Positions 19,426 through 28,927 of a stretch of DNA of 64,000 nucleotides are shown piece after piece. The position numbers and the translations under genes were made by a program. Under the pieces are notes generated by a model. The model worked only from the letters and a program-made list of their open reading frames with translations, ran no database searches and was not told where the DNA came from. The stretch is from Roseomonas nitratireducens (lineage in GTDB: Bacteria; Pseudomonadota; Alphaproteobacteria; Acetobacterales; Acetobacteraceae). The stretch spans positions 1 through 64,000 of the forward strand of contig NZ_JAGIYZ010000009.1 in assembly GCF_017813355.1 (NCBI RefSeq), read 5' to 3'. How positions within the stretch are numbered: the first letter of the stretch is position 1; the number at the start of each line of letters is the position of its first letter.

Positions 19426-20319
19426 TCAGACCCGCTCGATGTTGCGCGTGCCGAAAAGCCCGTAGGGCTTGATCAGCAGGATCAGGATCAGCGCGTAGAA
19501 CGGCGCGATCTGGTACATGTTTCCCCAGTTCAGCCACTGCGCATCGACGTACTGCGCCACGTTCTCGAGCACGCCTACGATCAATCCGCCGAGCACGGCG
19601 CCCACGATAGAATCGAGCCCGCCCACGATGACCGCCGGGAATACCTTGATCCCGTAGAAGGACAGGGCCGAGGAAACGCCGTTCACGACACCCACCACCA
19701 CGCCCGCAACGGCCGAAACGACCGCCGAGATCGCCCAGGACATCGCGAACACCCGCGGGACGGATACGCCGAGGGACTGCGCGACCTGCTGGTCGAAGGC
19801 AGTCGCCCGCATGGCGAGCCCATGCTTCGAATAGGTGAAGAACCACCAGAAGCCGAGCATGATGAAAGCGGAGACGCCGAGGCTTGCGACATAGACCGAT
19901 TGGACCTCGAGGCCGAGGAGGCTGACGCGTTCGACCGAGAAGATAGGCGGGAAGGGCTGCGCGAAGACGCCGAACATCCACTTCACCAAGGCCTGGAAGA
20001 AGATCGAAAGACCGACCGTCGCCATGATGACGCTGATCACCGGTTCGCCGATCAGTGGCCGCAGGACGATGATCTGGAGAAGCACGCCGAACACCGTCAT
20101 GAAGGCCAGCGTCAGCAGGAAGCCCGCCCAGAAGGGCAATTGCCAGTTCGTCAGCAGCCACCAGCACGCCCAGGCGCCGACCAGCAGGAACTCGCCCTGC
20201 GCGAAGTTCACGACCTGCGACGCCTTGTAGATCAGGACGAAGGACATCGCGACGACGCCATAGAGCGCGCCGACGACGAGACCGTTCAGCACGAGCTGGA
20301 ACAGCAGGGTCCATTCCAT
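19426..20319 (-). CDS. livH: Liv-type ABC transporter permease (LivH-like)
   Basis: Second permease of the importer, 297 residues. It starts MEWTLLFQLVLNGLVVGALY and contains NFAQGEFLLVGAW, the typical LivH stretch after the second span, then the long-loop region and IVGGLDSIVGAVLGG near the C terminus. It follows the acyl-CoA ligase gene with no gap (stop at 20320), showing coupling to the ligase. Confidence 0.92.
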   Translation of the reverse strand: MEWTLLFQLVLNGLVVGALYGVVAMSFVLIYKASQVVNFAQGEFLLVGAWACWWLLTNWQLPFWAGFLLTLAFMTVFGVLLQIIVLRPLIGEPVISVIMATVGLSIFFQALVKWMFGVFAQPFPPIFSVERVSLLGLEVQSVYVASLGVSAFIMLGFWWFFTYSKHGLAMRATAFDQQVAQSLGVSVPRVFAMSWAISAVVSAVAGVVVGVVNGVSSALSFYGIKVFPAVIVGGLDSIVGAVLGGLIVGVLENVAQYVDAQWLNWGNMYQIAPFYALILILLIKPYGLFGTRNIERV

Positions 20320-22230
20320 TCAGGCGTTCTCCGCGAGGGCCGGCGCGGAATGCGCCGGCCGCGCTTCCATGCGAGCCACAGGCAGAACGGTGCGGATCCG
20401 CTGCTTCGTGCCGTCCTGGAACGCGATGGTGGTGTCGATCGGGATGGCGTCGTCGCCGGCATAGATCGCGTCAATGATCGCGCCATACTTGGCATTGATG
20501 ACGCCGCGCCTGACCTTGCGCGTGCGCGTCAATTCCTCGTCATCCGCGTCGAGCTCCTTGTAGAGCAGGACAAACTCGCGGACACGCTGCGCGGGCGGCA
20601 GGGAAGCGTTCACCTTGCCCACTTCCTCCCGGATCTTGGCAATCACCTCGGGCCTGGCCGAAAGATCCGAATAGGTGGTGAAGGCGATCCGCTTCTGCTC
20701 GGCCCATTTGCTGACGATGGGGAAGCGGATGCAGATGATCGCGGCGAGGTGCGGGCGCTCATGGCCGAGGACAACGGCCTCCGCCACGAAGGGGCTGAAC
20801 TTCAGCTTGTTCTCGATGAATTGCGGGGAGAAGCGATCGCCAACGCTCGTCGTCGCGATGTCCTTGACGCGGTCGATGACGACCAGTTGCCCATCCTCGT
20901 TGAAGTAGCCTGCATCGCCGGTGTGCAGCCAGCCATCGCGCAGGTCCGGGTTCTCCTCGACGCCAAGGTAGCCGACGAACATGTTGGGATGGCGCGTGAC
21001 GAGTTCTCCGACGCCATTCGCATCGGGCTGGTCGATCCGGATGTCGATCTCCTTGCCGAAGGGAACGCCGACGGTATCGAAGTCAACCGCATCGGGCCGG
21101 TGGGTCGTATAAGCCCCGAGAAGTTCTGTCTGGCCGTAGATCTGGCGAAGCGGCACGCCGAGCGCCTGGAAGAAGCGGAAGGTGTCGGGGCCGAGCGCAG
21201 CACCGCCGGTCGCCGCCGATGTCAGGCGGGTAAAGCCCAGCCGGTCACGCAAAGCCCGGAACAGCAGGGCATCGGCGACCATGGAACGTCCCCCGCGTTC
21301 GAGCGCGGCCAGCCCCATCCGCATACCGGCCGAAAAGGCCCGCTGCTTGAACGGGGAGGCATCCATCACCTTCGCCCGCACCTCGGCGGCAATCCCTTCC
21401 CATACCCGCGGGGCGAACAGCACGAAGGTCGGCGCGATCTCCCGGAAGTCGGCCATCATCGTCTCGGGTTCCTCGACGAAGTTCACCTTCATCCGGGCGA
21501 TCAGGCCCCAGCCGAGGACGTACATCTGTTCCATGATCCAGGGCAGCGGCAGGACCGAGACGTACTCATCCCCGGGCCCCTTCGGATCCGCATCGAGATA
21601 GGTCCGGCAATGCCTGACGAGCGCGCCGGAGGTCAGCATGGCGAGCTTGGGCCGCGCCGTGGTCCCCGAGGTGGTGCACAGAATCGCCACCGCCTCCGGG
21701 TCCATCGCCGCGAGCAGCGCGTCGTAATTGGCTGGATCCTCGTTGGCGCCAAGCTTGATCAGCACATCAATGGAGATCAGGCGCGGATCATCGAGCTTTC
21801 GCATGCCGCGCGGATCGCTGAAGACGATGTGCCGCAGACCCGGCAGGCGGTCAGCGGCGGAGAGGAGTTTGTCGACCTGCTCCTCATCCTCCGCGAACAC
21901 CACGCTGGCGCCGGCATGGGACAGCAGATAGGCGACCTCGTCCTCCAGCGCGTCGCGGTACACGCCGAGGGTTCGGCAGCCAAGGGCGTGCGCCGCGATT
22001 TCTCCCATCACCCAATCCGGCCGATTGTCGCCGATCAGCGCGACCACCTCGCCCGCCTGGATGCCGAGGCGCTGCAGGCCAAGTGCGAGCAGGCGCGTGC
22101 GCGTGTGGTACTCGGCCCAGGTGAAACTCCGCCAGATACCGAACTGCTTCTCCCGCAGCGCCACATCGCCGCCATGCAGCGCAGCATTCTGCGCGAGCAG
22201 GTGCGGCAAGGTGTCCTTCAGCCCGTTCAC
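20320..22230 (-). CDS. AMP-forming acyl-CoA ligase within the Liv operon
   Basis: A 636-residue ANL-family ligase that activates a carboxylic acid with ATP and CoA. Motifs visible are ILCTTSGTTARPKLAML (P-loop), YGQTELLGAYT, and GWLHTGDAGYFNEDGQLVVIDR. It resembles long-chain acyl-CoA synthetases of the FAA1/FadD15 branch rather than acetyl-CoA synthetase. The GTG start at 22230 overlaps the livG stop (GTGA). Ligases of this kind commonly sit inside Liv-type transporter operons in alphaproteobacteria and are thought to trap imported acids as CoA esters. The substrate cannot be told from the sequence. Confidence 0.87.
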   Translation of the reverse strand: MNGLKDTLPHLLAQNAALHGGDVALREKQFGIWRSFTWAEYHTRTRLLALGLQRLGIQAGEVVALIGDNRPDWVMGEIAAHALGCRTLGVYRDALEDEVAYLLSHAGASVVFAEDEEQVDKLLSAADRLPGLRHIVFSDPRGMRKLDDPRLISIDVLIKLGANEDPANYDALLAAMDPEAVAILCTTSGTTARPKLAMLTSGALVRHCRTYLDADPKGPGDEYVSVLPLPWIMEQMYVLGWGLIARMKVNFVEEPETMMADFREIAPTFVLFAPRVWEGIAAEVRAKVMDASPFKQRAFSAGMRMGLAALERGGRSMVADALLFRALRDRLGFTRLTSAATGGAALGPDTFRFFQALGVPLRQIYGQTELLGAYTTHRPDAVDFDTVGVPFGKEIDIRIDQPDANGVGELVTRHPNMFVGYLGVEENPDLRDGWLHTGDAGYFNEDGQLVVIDRVKDIATTSVGDRFSPQFIENKLKFSPFVAEAVVLGHERPHLAAIICIRFPIVSKWAEQKRIAFTTYSDLSARPEVIAKIREEVGKVNASLPPAQRVREFVLLYKELDADDEELTRTRKVRRGVINAKYGAIIDAIYAGDDAIPIDTTIAFQDGTKQRIRTVLPVARMEARPAHSAPALAENA

Positions 22231-23036
22231 CCGTCGATCTCCGCGGGGCTCACCGCCGCATCCGCCTCGCCGAGATAGGCGCTTCGGACCTGCGGGTGGG
22301 CCATGACCTGTTCCGGCAACCCCTCGGCGATCTTGCGGCCGAAATCGAGCACCATGACGCGGTGGCTGATATCCATGACCACGCCCATGTCGTGCTCGAT
22401 CATCAGGACCGTCATGCCCCATTCCTGATTCAGGTCGATGATGAAGCGGGCCATGTCCTCCTTCTCCTCGAGGTTCATGCCGGCCATGGGCTCGTCGAGC
22501 AGGATCAGGCTCGGCTTCAGCGCCACGGCGCGCGCCAGTTCCACCCGCTTGCGCAAACCGTAGGAGAGGGTTCCGGCGATCGCCTTGCGGACATGCTGGA
22601 TCTCGAGGAAATCGATGATCTCCTCCACCTCACGCCGATGCGCGAGCTCCTCGCGCTGCGCACCACCGAACCAATAGGCCATGCCGCGAACGAAGCCCGC
22701 GCGCAGGAGGTGGTGCCGGCCGACCATGATGTTGTCGAGCACCGTCATGTGACCGAAGAGCGCGAGGTTCTGGAAGGTCCGCCCGATCCCGAGCGCCGCG
22801 CGCCGATTGGGGCGCAGCGGCGTGACGTCGCGTCCCTCGAACAGGATTCGTCCCTCGGTCGGCCGGTAGCGACCGGAGATGCAGTTGACCATGGAGGTCT
22901 TGCCCGCGCCGTTCGGTCCGATGATCGAGAAGATCTCGCCGCGCTGCACGGCAAAGGACACTTCGGTCAGGGCACGAACGCCGCCGAAGCGCAGGCTGAC
23001 GCGCTCCACCTCGAGAACGGCCGTCTCGGCACTCAA
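22227..23036 (-). CDS. livG: Liv-type ABC transporter ATPase (LivG-like)
   Basis: First transporter gene of the operon, about 269 residues. It has Walker A GPNGAGKTS, the family motif GIGRTFQNLALFGHMTVLDN, signature LSYGLRKRVELARAV and Walker B LILLDEPMAGMN. Homology begins at VLEVERVSLRFGGVRAL. The only suitable start just upstream is TTG at 23036; the ATG at 23052 is in another frame, and no other ATG or GTG precedes the homologous part. The exact start is therefore uncertain. The gap to the upstream phosphodiesterase stop is 79 bases, so the two may be co-transcribed. Confidence 0.88.
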   Translation of the reverse strand: MSAETAVLEVERVSLRFGGVRALTEVSFAVQRGEIFSIIGPNGAGKTSMVNCISGRYRPTEGRILFEGRDVTPLRPNRRAALGIGRTFQNLALFGHMTVLDNIMVGRHHLLRAGFVRGMAYWFGGAQREELAHRREVEEIIDFLEIQHVRKAIAGTLSYGLRKRVELARAVALKPSLILLDEPMAGMNLEEKEDMARFIIDLNQEWGMTVLMIEHDMGVVMDISHRVMVLDFGRKIAEGLPEQVMAHPQVRSAYLGEADAAVSPAEIDG

Positions 23037-23115
23037 TTGGCGCGCCCCCCATGCTTCTTCTTGAGTCGAGGTTAGGTGGAGGCCCCCCGCCGTTGCAACC
23101 CGGATACGCGCCTCG

Positions 23116-23862
23116 TCAACCGCGCAGTTCGATCGCGAGCGGCGGATCGTCCGTTGCCAGGAGGTCGATGCCAAGACCGAGCATCCGCCGGATCGACGGC
23201 GCGTGATTCGCGCCCCACACCGATATGCCGAGCCCAGCCGCGCGAAGGACGCCGCAGATCTCGGCGTCGAGCACCGATTCATGCACGCCGATCTCGGGAA
23301 AGCCGTAGGAGGTCGCGACGGCCACGGCGCCGCGCACGCCGAGCGCCCGGAGCGTGGCCGATTCCAGCAGCCAGGCGACGCCAGCCAGGCCGCCGAGCGC
23401 CACCGCGTCGGCCATGGTCGGCGCATCGAAACCGATGATCCAGGCCTGCCGGCGCATGCCCGCCCGGTCCAGCTCGGCCAGAACCCGGTTAACGAGCCCC
23501 GGATAGGGCTGCCCTGAGCCATCATCCTTGATCTCGACGCGCGGCGCGACATCGGAGCCGGCCAGCGTCGCCAGCATGTCGGACAGCAAAGGCACCGTCT
23601 CTCCGCCGCCGCCCCGCAGGCGCAACCGTCGGAGTTCGTCGGCCGTCCTGGCGGCGACCCGCCCACGCCCCTCCGTGGTCCGTTCGAGGGTGGCGTCGTG
23701 GATGACCACCGCCTCCCCGTCCGAGGAGGCGTGGACGTCACACTCTGCCTGCTCGAGCGCGAGGCCGGCGGTTGCACGAAAGGCGACAAGCCCGTTCTCG
23801 GGCCAGAGAAACGCCCCGCCGCGGTGGCTTGCAATGGCGGTTCGGCGGGCGGGCATCGTCAT
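23116..23862 (-). CDS. ugpQ: Glycerophosphodiester phosphodiesterase
   Basis: Hydrolyses glycerophosphodiesters to glycerol-3-phosphate and an alcohol. The 248-residue protein begins near the HRGG catalytic loop (ASHRGGAFLWPENGL), followed by the metal-binding ECDVHASSDGEAVVIHD segment and VEIKDD. These are the normal GDPD motifs, and the TIM barrel ends with the WGANH strand. The ATG at 23862 is chosen; an upstream TTG would add 18 residues with no family resemblance. No signal peptide, so the enzyme is probably cytoplasmic. It is divergent from the binding-protein and kinase pair. Confidence 0.87.
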   Translation of the reverse strand: MTMPARRTAIASHRGGAFLWPENGLVAFRATAGLALEQAECDVHASSDGEAVVIHDATLERTTEGRGRVAARTADELRRLRLRGGGGETVPLLSDMLATLAGSDVAPRVEIKDDGSGQPYPGLVNRVLAELDRAGMRRQAWIIGFDAPTMADAVALGGLAGVAWLLESATLRALGVRGAVAVATSYGFPEIGVHESVLDAEICGVLRAAGLGISVWGANHAPSIRRMLGLGIDLLATDDPPLAIELRG

Positions 23863-23993
23863 GTCGGCTGTGTCCCATCGGCGGTTGGCCCCCCAGGGCA
23901 GGGTCGGGCCGGACAAAGTTTCTTAATGGTGAGCGTGAGACAGTTCGCGTAAAGGTAGCAAGACGCCTTCACAAATACCCGCAGGAGGCAGGA

Positions 23994-25067
23994 GTGGTTG
24001 GAGGGGCCTTGAGGCACCTGGCAATTTGGACGATTTGCGCGCTCGGGTTGATGGGCAGCCCGAGCGTCGTGGCGCAGCCGAGCCCCGAGGCGCCCATACG
24101 CATCAAGATTGTCGGCGGCCTCGCGGACGTAAGCCAATACGTTCGCTACGAGGAGCCGTTCTGGCGCCGGCGCCTGCCGGAGGTCTCGGGCAATCGGATC
24201 CAGGCCGAAATCGCTCCCTTCGACCGCAGCGGCATCCGCGCGCAGGAAATGCTCGCGTTGATGCGGCTCGGCGTCGTGCCCTTCGGCACCGCACTGCTTG
24301 CGGTGGTCAGCGCCGACGAGCCCGAGTTCAACGCGGTCGACCTGCCGACGGTGAATCCCGACATGGCGGCCCTCCGGCGGACCGTTGGCCTCTACCGCCC
24401 TCACCTCGAGGCCGTGCTCGCCGAACGTTACGATGTGGAACTGCTGGCGGTCTACACCTATCCCGCGCAGGTCATCTTCTGCCGCAATGCATTCGCGGGA
24501 CTTTCGGACCTAGCCGGCCGCCGGATCCGCACATCGTCCGTCGGGCAATCCGAGATGTTTGCCGCGCTCGGCGCAACGCCCGTGGTGATACCCTTCGGCG
24601 AGACGCTTGCCGCCATGCGGTCGGGCGTCGTCGAATGCGCCGTGACGGGAACCCTCTCTGCGAATGCAATCGGGCTGCATGAGATCACGACGCACATGCA
24701 CGGCATGGCCGTCACCTGGGGCCTTTCCGTCTTCGGGGCGAACCGTGCTGCCTGGAATGCGTTGCCGGATTGGGCGCGCGCGATGATCAGGCAGGAACTC
24801 GCCGGGCTTGAGCGCCAGATCTGGGAAGCCGCCGAAGTCGAGACCGGTGAGGGCGTCGCCTGCAATTCGGGCCAGCCGGCCTGTGCCTCGGGACGCCGCG
24901 GAACGATGACGGTGGTTCCCGTCACCCCGGCGGACCAGCAGCGCCGCCTGCGACTGCTGACGGAAACCGTGCTCCCGGGATGGGTCCGGCGCTGCGGCGA
25001 GCCCTGCGTCGACGCCTGGAACACGCGCCTCGCGCCAGAACTCGGCGTCACCGCCCGCCTCGACTGA
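23994..25067 (+). CDS. TRAP-type (DctP-like) periplasmic binding protein paired with a sensor kinase
   Basis: A protein of about 357 residues with an N-terminal signal peptide (IWTICALGLMGSPSVVAQ). The fold resembles TRAP solute receptors: IRIKIVGGLADVSQYVRYEEPFW at the start, VFCRN-like IFCRNAFAGLSDLAGRRIRT, MFAALGATPVVIPFGE, and MRSGVVECAVTG, the last two being conserved ligand-pocket segments of DctP proteins. No DctQ or DctM membrane subunit is nearby. Two cysteine pairs lie near the C terminus. The start may be GTG 23994 (AGGAGG 5 bases upstream) or TTG 24009. Three bases separate it from the kinase gene, so it may serve as its ligand sensor. Confidence 0.75.
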   Translation: MVGGALRHLAIWTICALGLMGSPSVVAQPSPEAPIRIKIVGGLADVSQYVRYEEPFWRRRLPEVSGNRIQAEIAPFDRSGIRAQEMLALMRLGVVPFGTALLAVVSADEPEFNAVDLPTVNPDMAALRRTVGLYRPHLEAVLAERYDVELLAVYTYPAQVIFCRNAFAGLSDLAGRRIRTSSVGQSEMFAALGATPVVIPFGETLAAMRSGVVECAVTGTLSANAIGLHEITTHMHGMAVTWGLSVFGANRAAWNALPDWARAMIRQELAGLERQIWEAAEVETGEGVACNSGQPACASGRRGTMTVVPVTPADQQRRLRLLTETVLPGWVRRCGEPCVDAWNTRLAPELGVTARLD

Positions 25068-25069
25068 CG

Positions 25070-27973
25070 ATGCAGAACACGCTCTTCCTTCGTCGCTCCA
25101 TCTTCATCGGCGCCATGGTCCTGCTGCTCGCGCAGACCGCGGCCACGCTGATGATCATCGGCCGGGCGAGGGAAGCGCAGATCCGCGCGGCGGAGGAGAC
25201 CGTCGAGCGCATCGGGCTGGCGACGGAAGCCTCCATCAACCGGGCCTTCGTGCAGGTGGATGCCATGCTCGCGGGCCTGCCCGCACTGCTGGCCCATTTC
25301 GCCCAGGACGGGCGCATGGACATCGCCGTGCTGAACCGCGTCCTGCGCCAGTTCAACAACCAGAACTTCACCTATCGCGACATCCTGCTGCTCGGCCCCA
25401 ACGGACTTCCCGTCGCGACGGCCCTGCCGGTGTCCCGGCGCCGCCGGCTGCCCCTGCCGGTCGAGACCGGATTCTCGGAACTGGCGGAACGGGGCGGCGG
25501 CGTGTCGATCGGCGGGCCGGTGCAAAATCCCTCGACCGGCGAATGGACGCTGTTTTTCGCGCGCAACGTGACCGTCGTGGGCATCGGGCCGGTCCTTGCC
25601 GTCGCGGAAGTTCCCGTTCCTTCCGTTCGCGCCCTGCTCTCCGCCGCCGGCGAGCCGGACGGCGTGCGCACGACGCTCGAGCGCGACGACGGCGTGCTCC
25701 TGACCTCGGTTCCACATGACGAGACCCGCATCGGCCAGCGGATCGAGCCACCGGCGCGGCAGTTGGCGACCAACTCGCGGGCGACGCTGACCACCAGCCG
25801 CTTCTCCGGCCGCTCCGTCTTCGCCTCGGTCCGGCCCACGCTGTATCCGACGCTGTTCATCACCACGACATTCGAGGTCGATGCCGCCCTGTCCAGTTGG
25901 TACCGCGACAGGGTTCGCGCCTTCACCGTCTCCAGCATCCTCGGCATCGTCATCATCGGGGTCGCCCTCGCGCTGATGGTGATCCTGCGCCAGCGCGACA
26001 AGGCGGAGGCCGAGCGCGCCCGCGCGCGGCTGACGCTGGAGAACGCGCTAGAATCGATGTCGGACGGCTTCGTCATGTTCGACGCCGACGACCGCCTGAC
26101 CGCCTGCAACGGCCGGTACCGCGACTTCTACAAGATCAGCGCGCCGTTCATTCAGCCCGGGGCACGCTTCGAAGACATCATGCGCGAAGGCGCGAAGCGC
26201 GGGCAGTATCCGCAGGCGGGTGGAGACATCGAGGCCTTCGTCACCGAGAGCAAGGCCTTCCACCTGGGGGACCAGCCGCCGATGGAGCGGCTGCTTCCCG
26301 ACGGGCGCTGGGTCCTGATCACGGAACGGCGCACGCCCGATGGCGGCACGGTCGGCATCCGGACCGACATCACGGCGCTCAAGCGCGCAATGCACGAGCT
26401 TGCCACCGCACGCGATGCCGCCGCGGCCGCGGGCGAGGCGAAGAGCCGCTTCCTCGCCCGCGTGTCGCATGAGCTTCGCACGCCGCTCAACGGCGTGCTC
26501 GGCTTCGCGCAGGTGCTCCTGCAGGATCCCAGGCTGCAGCCGGAACAGCGCGAGCAGGTGAAGACTCTGCACGAGGCCGGGCGCCATCTGCTCGACCTGG
26601 TGAACGGCCTCCTCGACCTGTCGAAGATCGAAGCCGGCCGCCTCGACCTCGCGCCGCGTCCCGTCGCGCTCCAGCCGCTGCTCGATGGCTGCGCGACGCT
26701 GCTGGCGCCGGAGGTCGCGCGCAAGGCGCTGTCCTTCCACCAGGACGTGGATCCTGCGCTGCCGGAGGCCGCGGAGCTCGACCCCACGCGCGTACGCCAG
26801 CTCCTGCTGAACCTCCTGTCGAATGCGGTGAAGTTCACGCCGCCCGGCGGCCGTGTGGACCTTCGAGTCCGGCGGCCGGAGGAAGGGCTGCTCCGGATCG
26901 AGGTGCAGGATACCGGGCCCGGCGTGCCGGCCGACAAGCGCCATCTGCTGTTCGAGGATTTCGTCCAGCTGGCCCCGCAGACCTCCGCGGAACCTCAGGG
27001 TACGGGTCTTGGCCTCGCCATCTCCGCGCGGCTCGCTGCGCTCATGGGCGGCAGGATCGGCTGCGAGGCGCCGGCCGCCGGTGGCGCCTTGTTCTGGGTC
27101 GAGATCCCCCTTCAGGAGACATCGTTGCCCCTGCCTGAGGACGACAGCCCGCCGGCAATCACGGCGCAGGACGCGCAGGACGGCGCTTCGCTGCGCCTGC
27201 TTGTCGTCGACGACGTCGCGGCGAACCGCCAGATCGCCCAGGCAATGCTGGAAAGCGCCGGGCACAGGGTGGAAACCTCACCGGATGGCGCGGCCGCCAT
27301 CTCCGCCCTCGCCCGCGGCGCGTTCGACGCTGTCCTGATGGACCTTCAGATGCCCGGCATGGACGGGTTCGAAACCACGCGACGCATTCGCTCCCTCGAC
27401 GCGCCGGCCCGCGACGTTCCCGTCATCGCGCTGACCGCGTCCGCCCTGCCGGAGCAGGTCGAGGCGACACGGCGCGCGGGCATGGACGCGCATCTTTCGA
27501 AGCCGCTCGACCGGGCTGCGCTGCTTGGTCTTCTGCGACGCCTTCCGGCGCGCCGCATTGCCGAGGATCCACCCATGCCCGAGCCCGCGCCCCCGTATCT
27601 CGACGGCACCGCGCTCGACGTCCTCGAGCGCGAGCTGGGCCATGCGGCGCACGGAATCCTGGCCGAATTCGTCGGGGAAGTGCGACGCGCCCTGTCTCTG
27701 CTGACGAATGCGTCGCAGGCCGAGAAGGCAGATGCCGGGCATGTGCAGCACGCGGCGCATCGTCTGGTGGGCGCAGCGCGCACGCTCGGGGCGACACGGC
27801 TCGCAGACAGTGCACTCGCGCTGCAACGCGCCGCGAGCGGCGGCGATCCCTCGCCGGACCTCCAGGCGGAGGTCATTTCCATTGCTCGCGCCACGCTGCC
27901 GGCCCTGGAGCAGCGCCTTGGGGTCGAGAGCGTCGCGGCCGCCGCACCGCTGCAGACGGCTGGCGCGGCCTGA
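25070..27973 (+). CDS. Hybrid sensor histidine kinase (sensor-PAS-HisKA-HATPase-REC-HPt)
   Basis: A 967-residue membrane kinase with a complete internal phosphorelay. Two membrane spans (about 10-30 and 284-304) enclose a periplasmic Cache-like sensor. A PAS domain with MSDGFVMFDADDRLTACN (about 321-440) follows. Next are HisKA with H467 in SHELRTPLNG and an ATPase domain with NAVKF, DTGPG and GTGLGLAI. The receiver has phospho-acceptor D758 in MDLQMPGMDG, and the C-terminal HPt domain has H897 in HRLVGAARTLG. No separate response regulator lies nearby, so the output partner is elsewhere. The gene directly follows the TRAP-like binding protein. Confidence 0.9.
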   Translation: MQNTLFLRRSIFIGAMVLLLAQTAATLMIIGRAREAQIRAAEETVERIGLATEASINRAFVQVDAMLAGLPALLAHFAQDGRMDIAVLNRVLRQFNNQNFTYRDILLLGPNGLPVATALPVSRRRRLPLPVETGFSELAERGGGVSIGGPVQNPSTGEWTLFFARNVTVVGIGPVLAVAEVPVPSVRALLSAAGEPDGVRTTLERDDGVLLTSVPHDETRIGQRIEPPARQLATNSRATLTTSRFSGRSVFASVRPTLYPTLFITTTFEVDAALSSWYRDRVRAFTVSSILGIVIIGVALALMVILRQRDKAEAERARARLTLENALESMSDGFVMFDADDRLTACNGRYRDFYKISAPFIQPGARFEDIMREGAKRGQYPQAGGDIEAFVTESKAFHLGDQPPMERLLPDGRWVLITERRTPDGGTVGIRTDITALKRAMHELATARDAAAAAGEAKSRFLARVSHELRTPLNGVLGFAQVLLQDPRLQPEQREQVKTLHEAGRHLLDLVNGLLDLSKIEAGRLDLAPRPVALQPLLDGCATLLAPEVARKALSFHQDVDPALPEAAELDPTRVRQLLLNLLSNAVKFTPPGGRVDLRVRRPEEGLLRIEVQDTGPGVPADKRHLLFEDFVQLAPQTSAEPQGTGLGLAISARLAALMGGRIGCEAPAAGGALFWVEIPLQETSLPLPEDDSPPAITAQDAQDGASLRLLVVDDVAANRQIAQAMLESAGHRVETSPDGAAAISALARGAFDAVLMDLQMPGMDGFETTRRIRSLDAPARDVPVIALTASALPEQVEATRRAGMDAHLSKPLDRAALLGLLRRLPARRIAEDPPMPEPAPPYLDGTALDVLERELGHAAHGILAEFVGEVRRALSLLTNASQAEKADAGHVQHAAHRLVGAARTLGATRLADSALALQRAASGGDPSPDLQAEVISIARATLPALEQRLGVESVAAAAPLQTAGAA

Positions 27974-28051
27974 TCATCGCGGCGGAGACGGGTGGACCGT
28001 CCCCGGACGACGACTAGGATGCTGCCGGACGGCATGGGAGTTCCGGGCAGA

Positions 28052-28927
28052 ATGATCGAAGGCGTGTGGCGTGCGAATGATGCGCGCGAAGAACCCCACG
28101 CGGATTTGCGCGTCATCGCCGCGGAGGCTCGCGTCACTGAGACCGCCTGTGGTGACGGCGCCATGGTCTGGCGCGCCTGGGGCTCGGGCCGGCCGCTCGT
28201 CCTGCTGCACGGCGGCTCGGGGTCCTGGCGGCATTGGGCCAGGAACATCCCGTTCTTCGCGGCGACGCGCCGGGTCATCTGCCCCGATCTGCCTGGCCTT
28301 GGCGACAGCGACATGCCGCCGATGCCAGCCTCGCCCGAAAGCATCGCGGAGATCCTGCGGGCTGGCCTCGGCCAGATCCTGCCCCAGAGCGGATACGATC
28401 TTGTCGGCTTTTCCTTCGGGGCCCTGTGCGCCGGCCACCTCGCCGCGATCGACACAGACCGCTGCGTTTCCCTCACGATCGTCGGCGCGGGCGCGCTTGG
28501 CTTCCCGCGCAGCCCCACCGAACTCGTGAAGGTCCGCGCCCTGGAGGGCGCGGAGCGCGAGGCCGCGAACCGGCACAATCTCGCGGCGCTCATGATCGCC
28601 GATGCGTCACGGATCGACGAGGTGGCGCTCGCGATGCAGGACCTCCACACGCGGCGTGCCCGCTTCAAGAGCCGCGGCTGGGCAGGGACCGACTCCCTCC
28701 GCCAGGCGATCCTGCGCGGCCGTGCACCACTCGGCGCGATCTACGGCGAACAGGACGCCATCGCCCGCCCGCATGTCGGCCTTCGGATCGATCTGGTGAG
28801 GGAGATGCGTCAGGGCGCGCGGACCTCGACCATCCCGGGCGCAGGCCACTGGGTGGCCTATGAAGCTGCCGACGCGTTCAATGCCGCCCTATCGCGGATC
28901 CTCGCGCGCGACGGCGGCACCTCGTGA
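28052..28927 (+). CDS. Alpha/beta hydrolase
   Basis: A 291-residue alpha/beta-hydrolase-fold protein. It has the oxyanion strand LVLLHGGSGSWRHW, the nucleophile elbow GFSFG (Ser), ICPDLPGLGDSD after strand four, and a catalytic His in IPGAGHWVAYE. No signal peptide, so probably cytoplasmic. The start is uncertain: ATG 28052 (chosen) or ATG 28019. The stop overlaps the GTG of the EamA gene, so it opens a plus-strand operon. It resembles small-molecule esterases or C-C hydrolases of catabolic loci. Substrate unknown. Confidence 0.82.
   Translation: MIEGVWRANDAREEPHADLRVIAAEARVTETACGDGAMVWRAWGSGRPLVLLHGGSGSWRHWARNIPFFAATRRVICPDLPGLGDSDMPPMPASPESIAEILRAGLGQILPQSGYDLVGFSFGALCAGHLAAIDTDRCVSLTIVGAGALGFPRSPTELVKVRALEGAEREAANRHNLAALMIADASRIDEVALAMQDLHTRRARFKSRGWAGTDSLRQAILRGRAPLGAIYGEQDAIARPHVGLRIDLVREMRQGARTSTIPGAGHWVAYEAADAFNAALSRILARDGGTS

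Noticed and set aside
19822..22278. An 818-codon plus-strand open frame opposite livH and the acyl-CoA ligase
   Set aside because: Shadow of GC-rich genes on the other strand; no recognisable motif and no ribosome-binding site.
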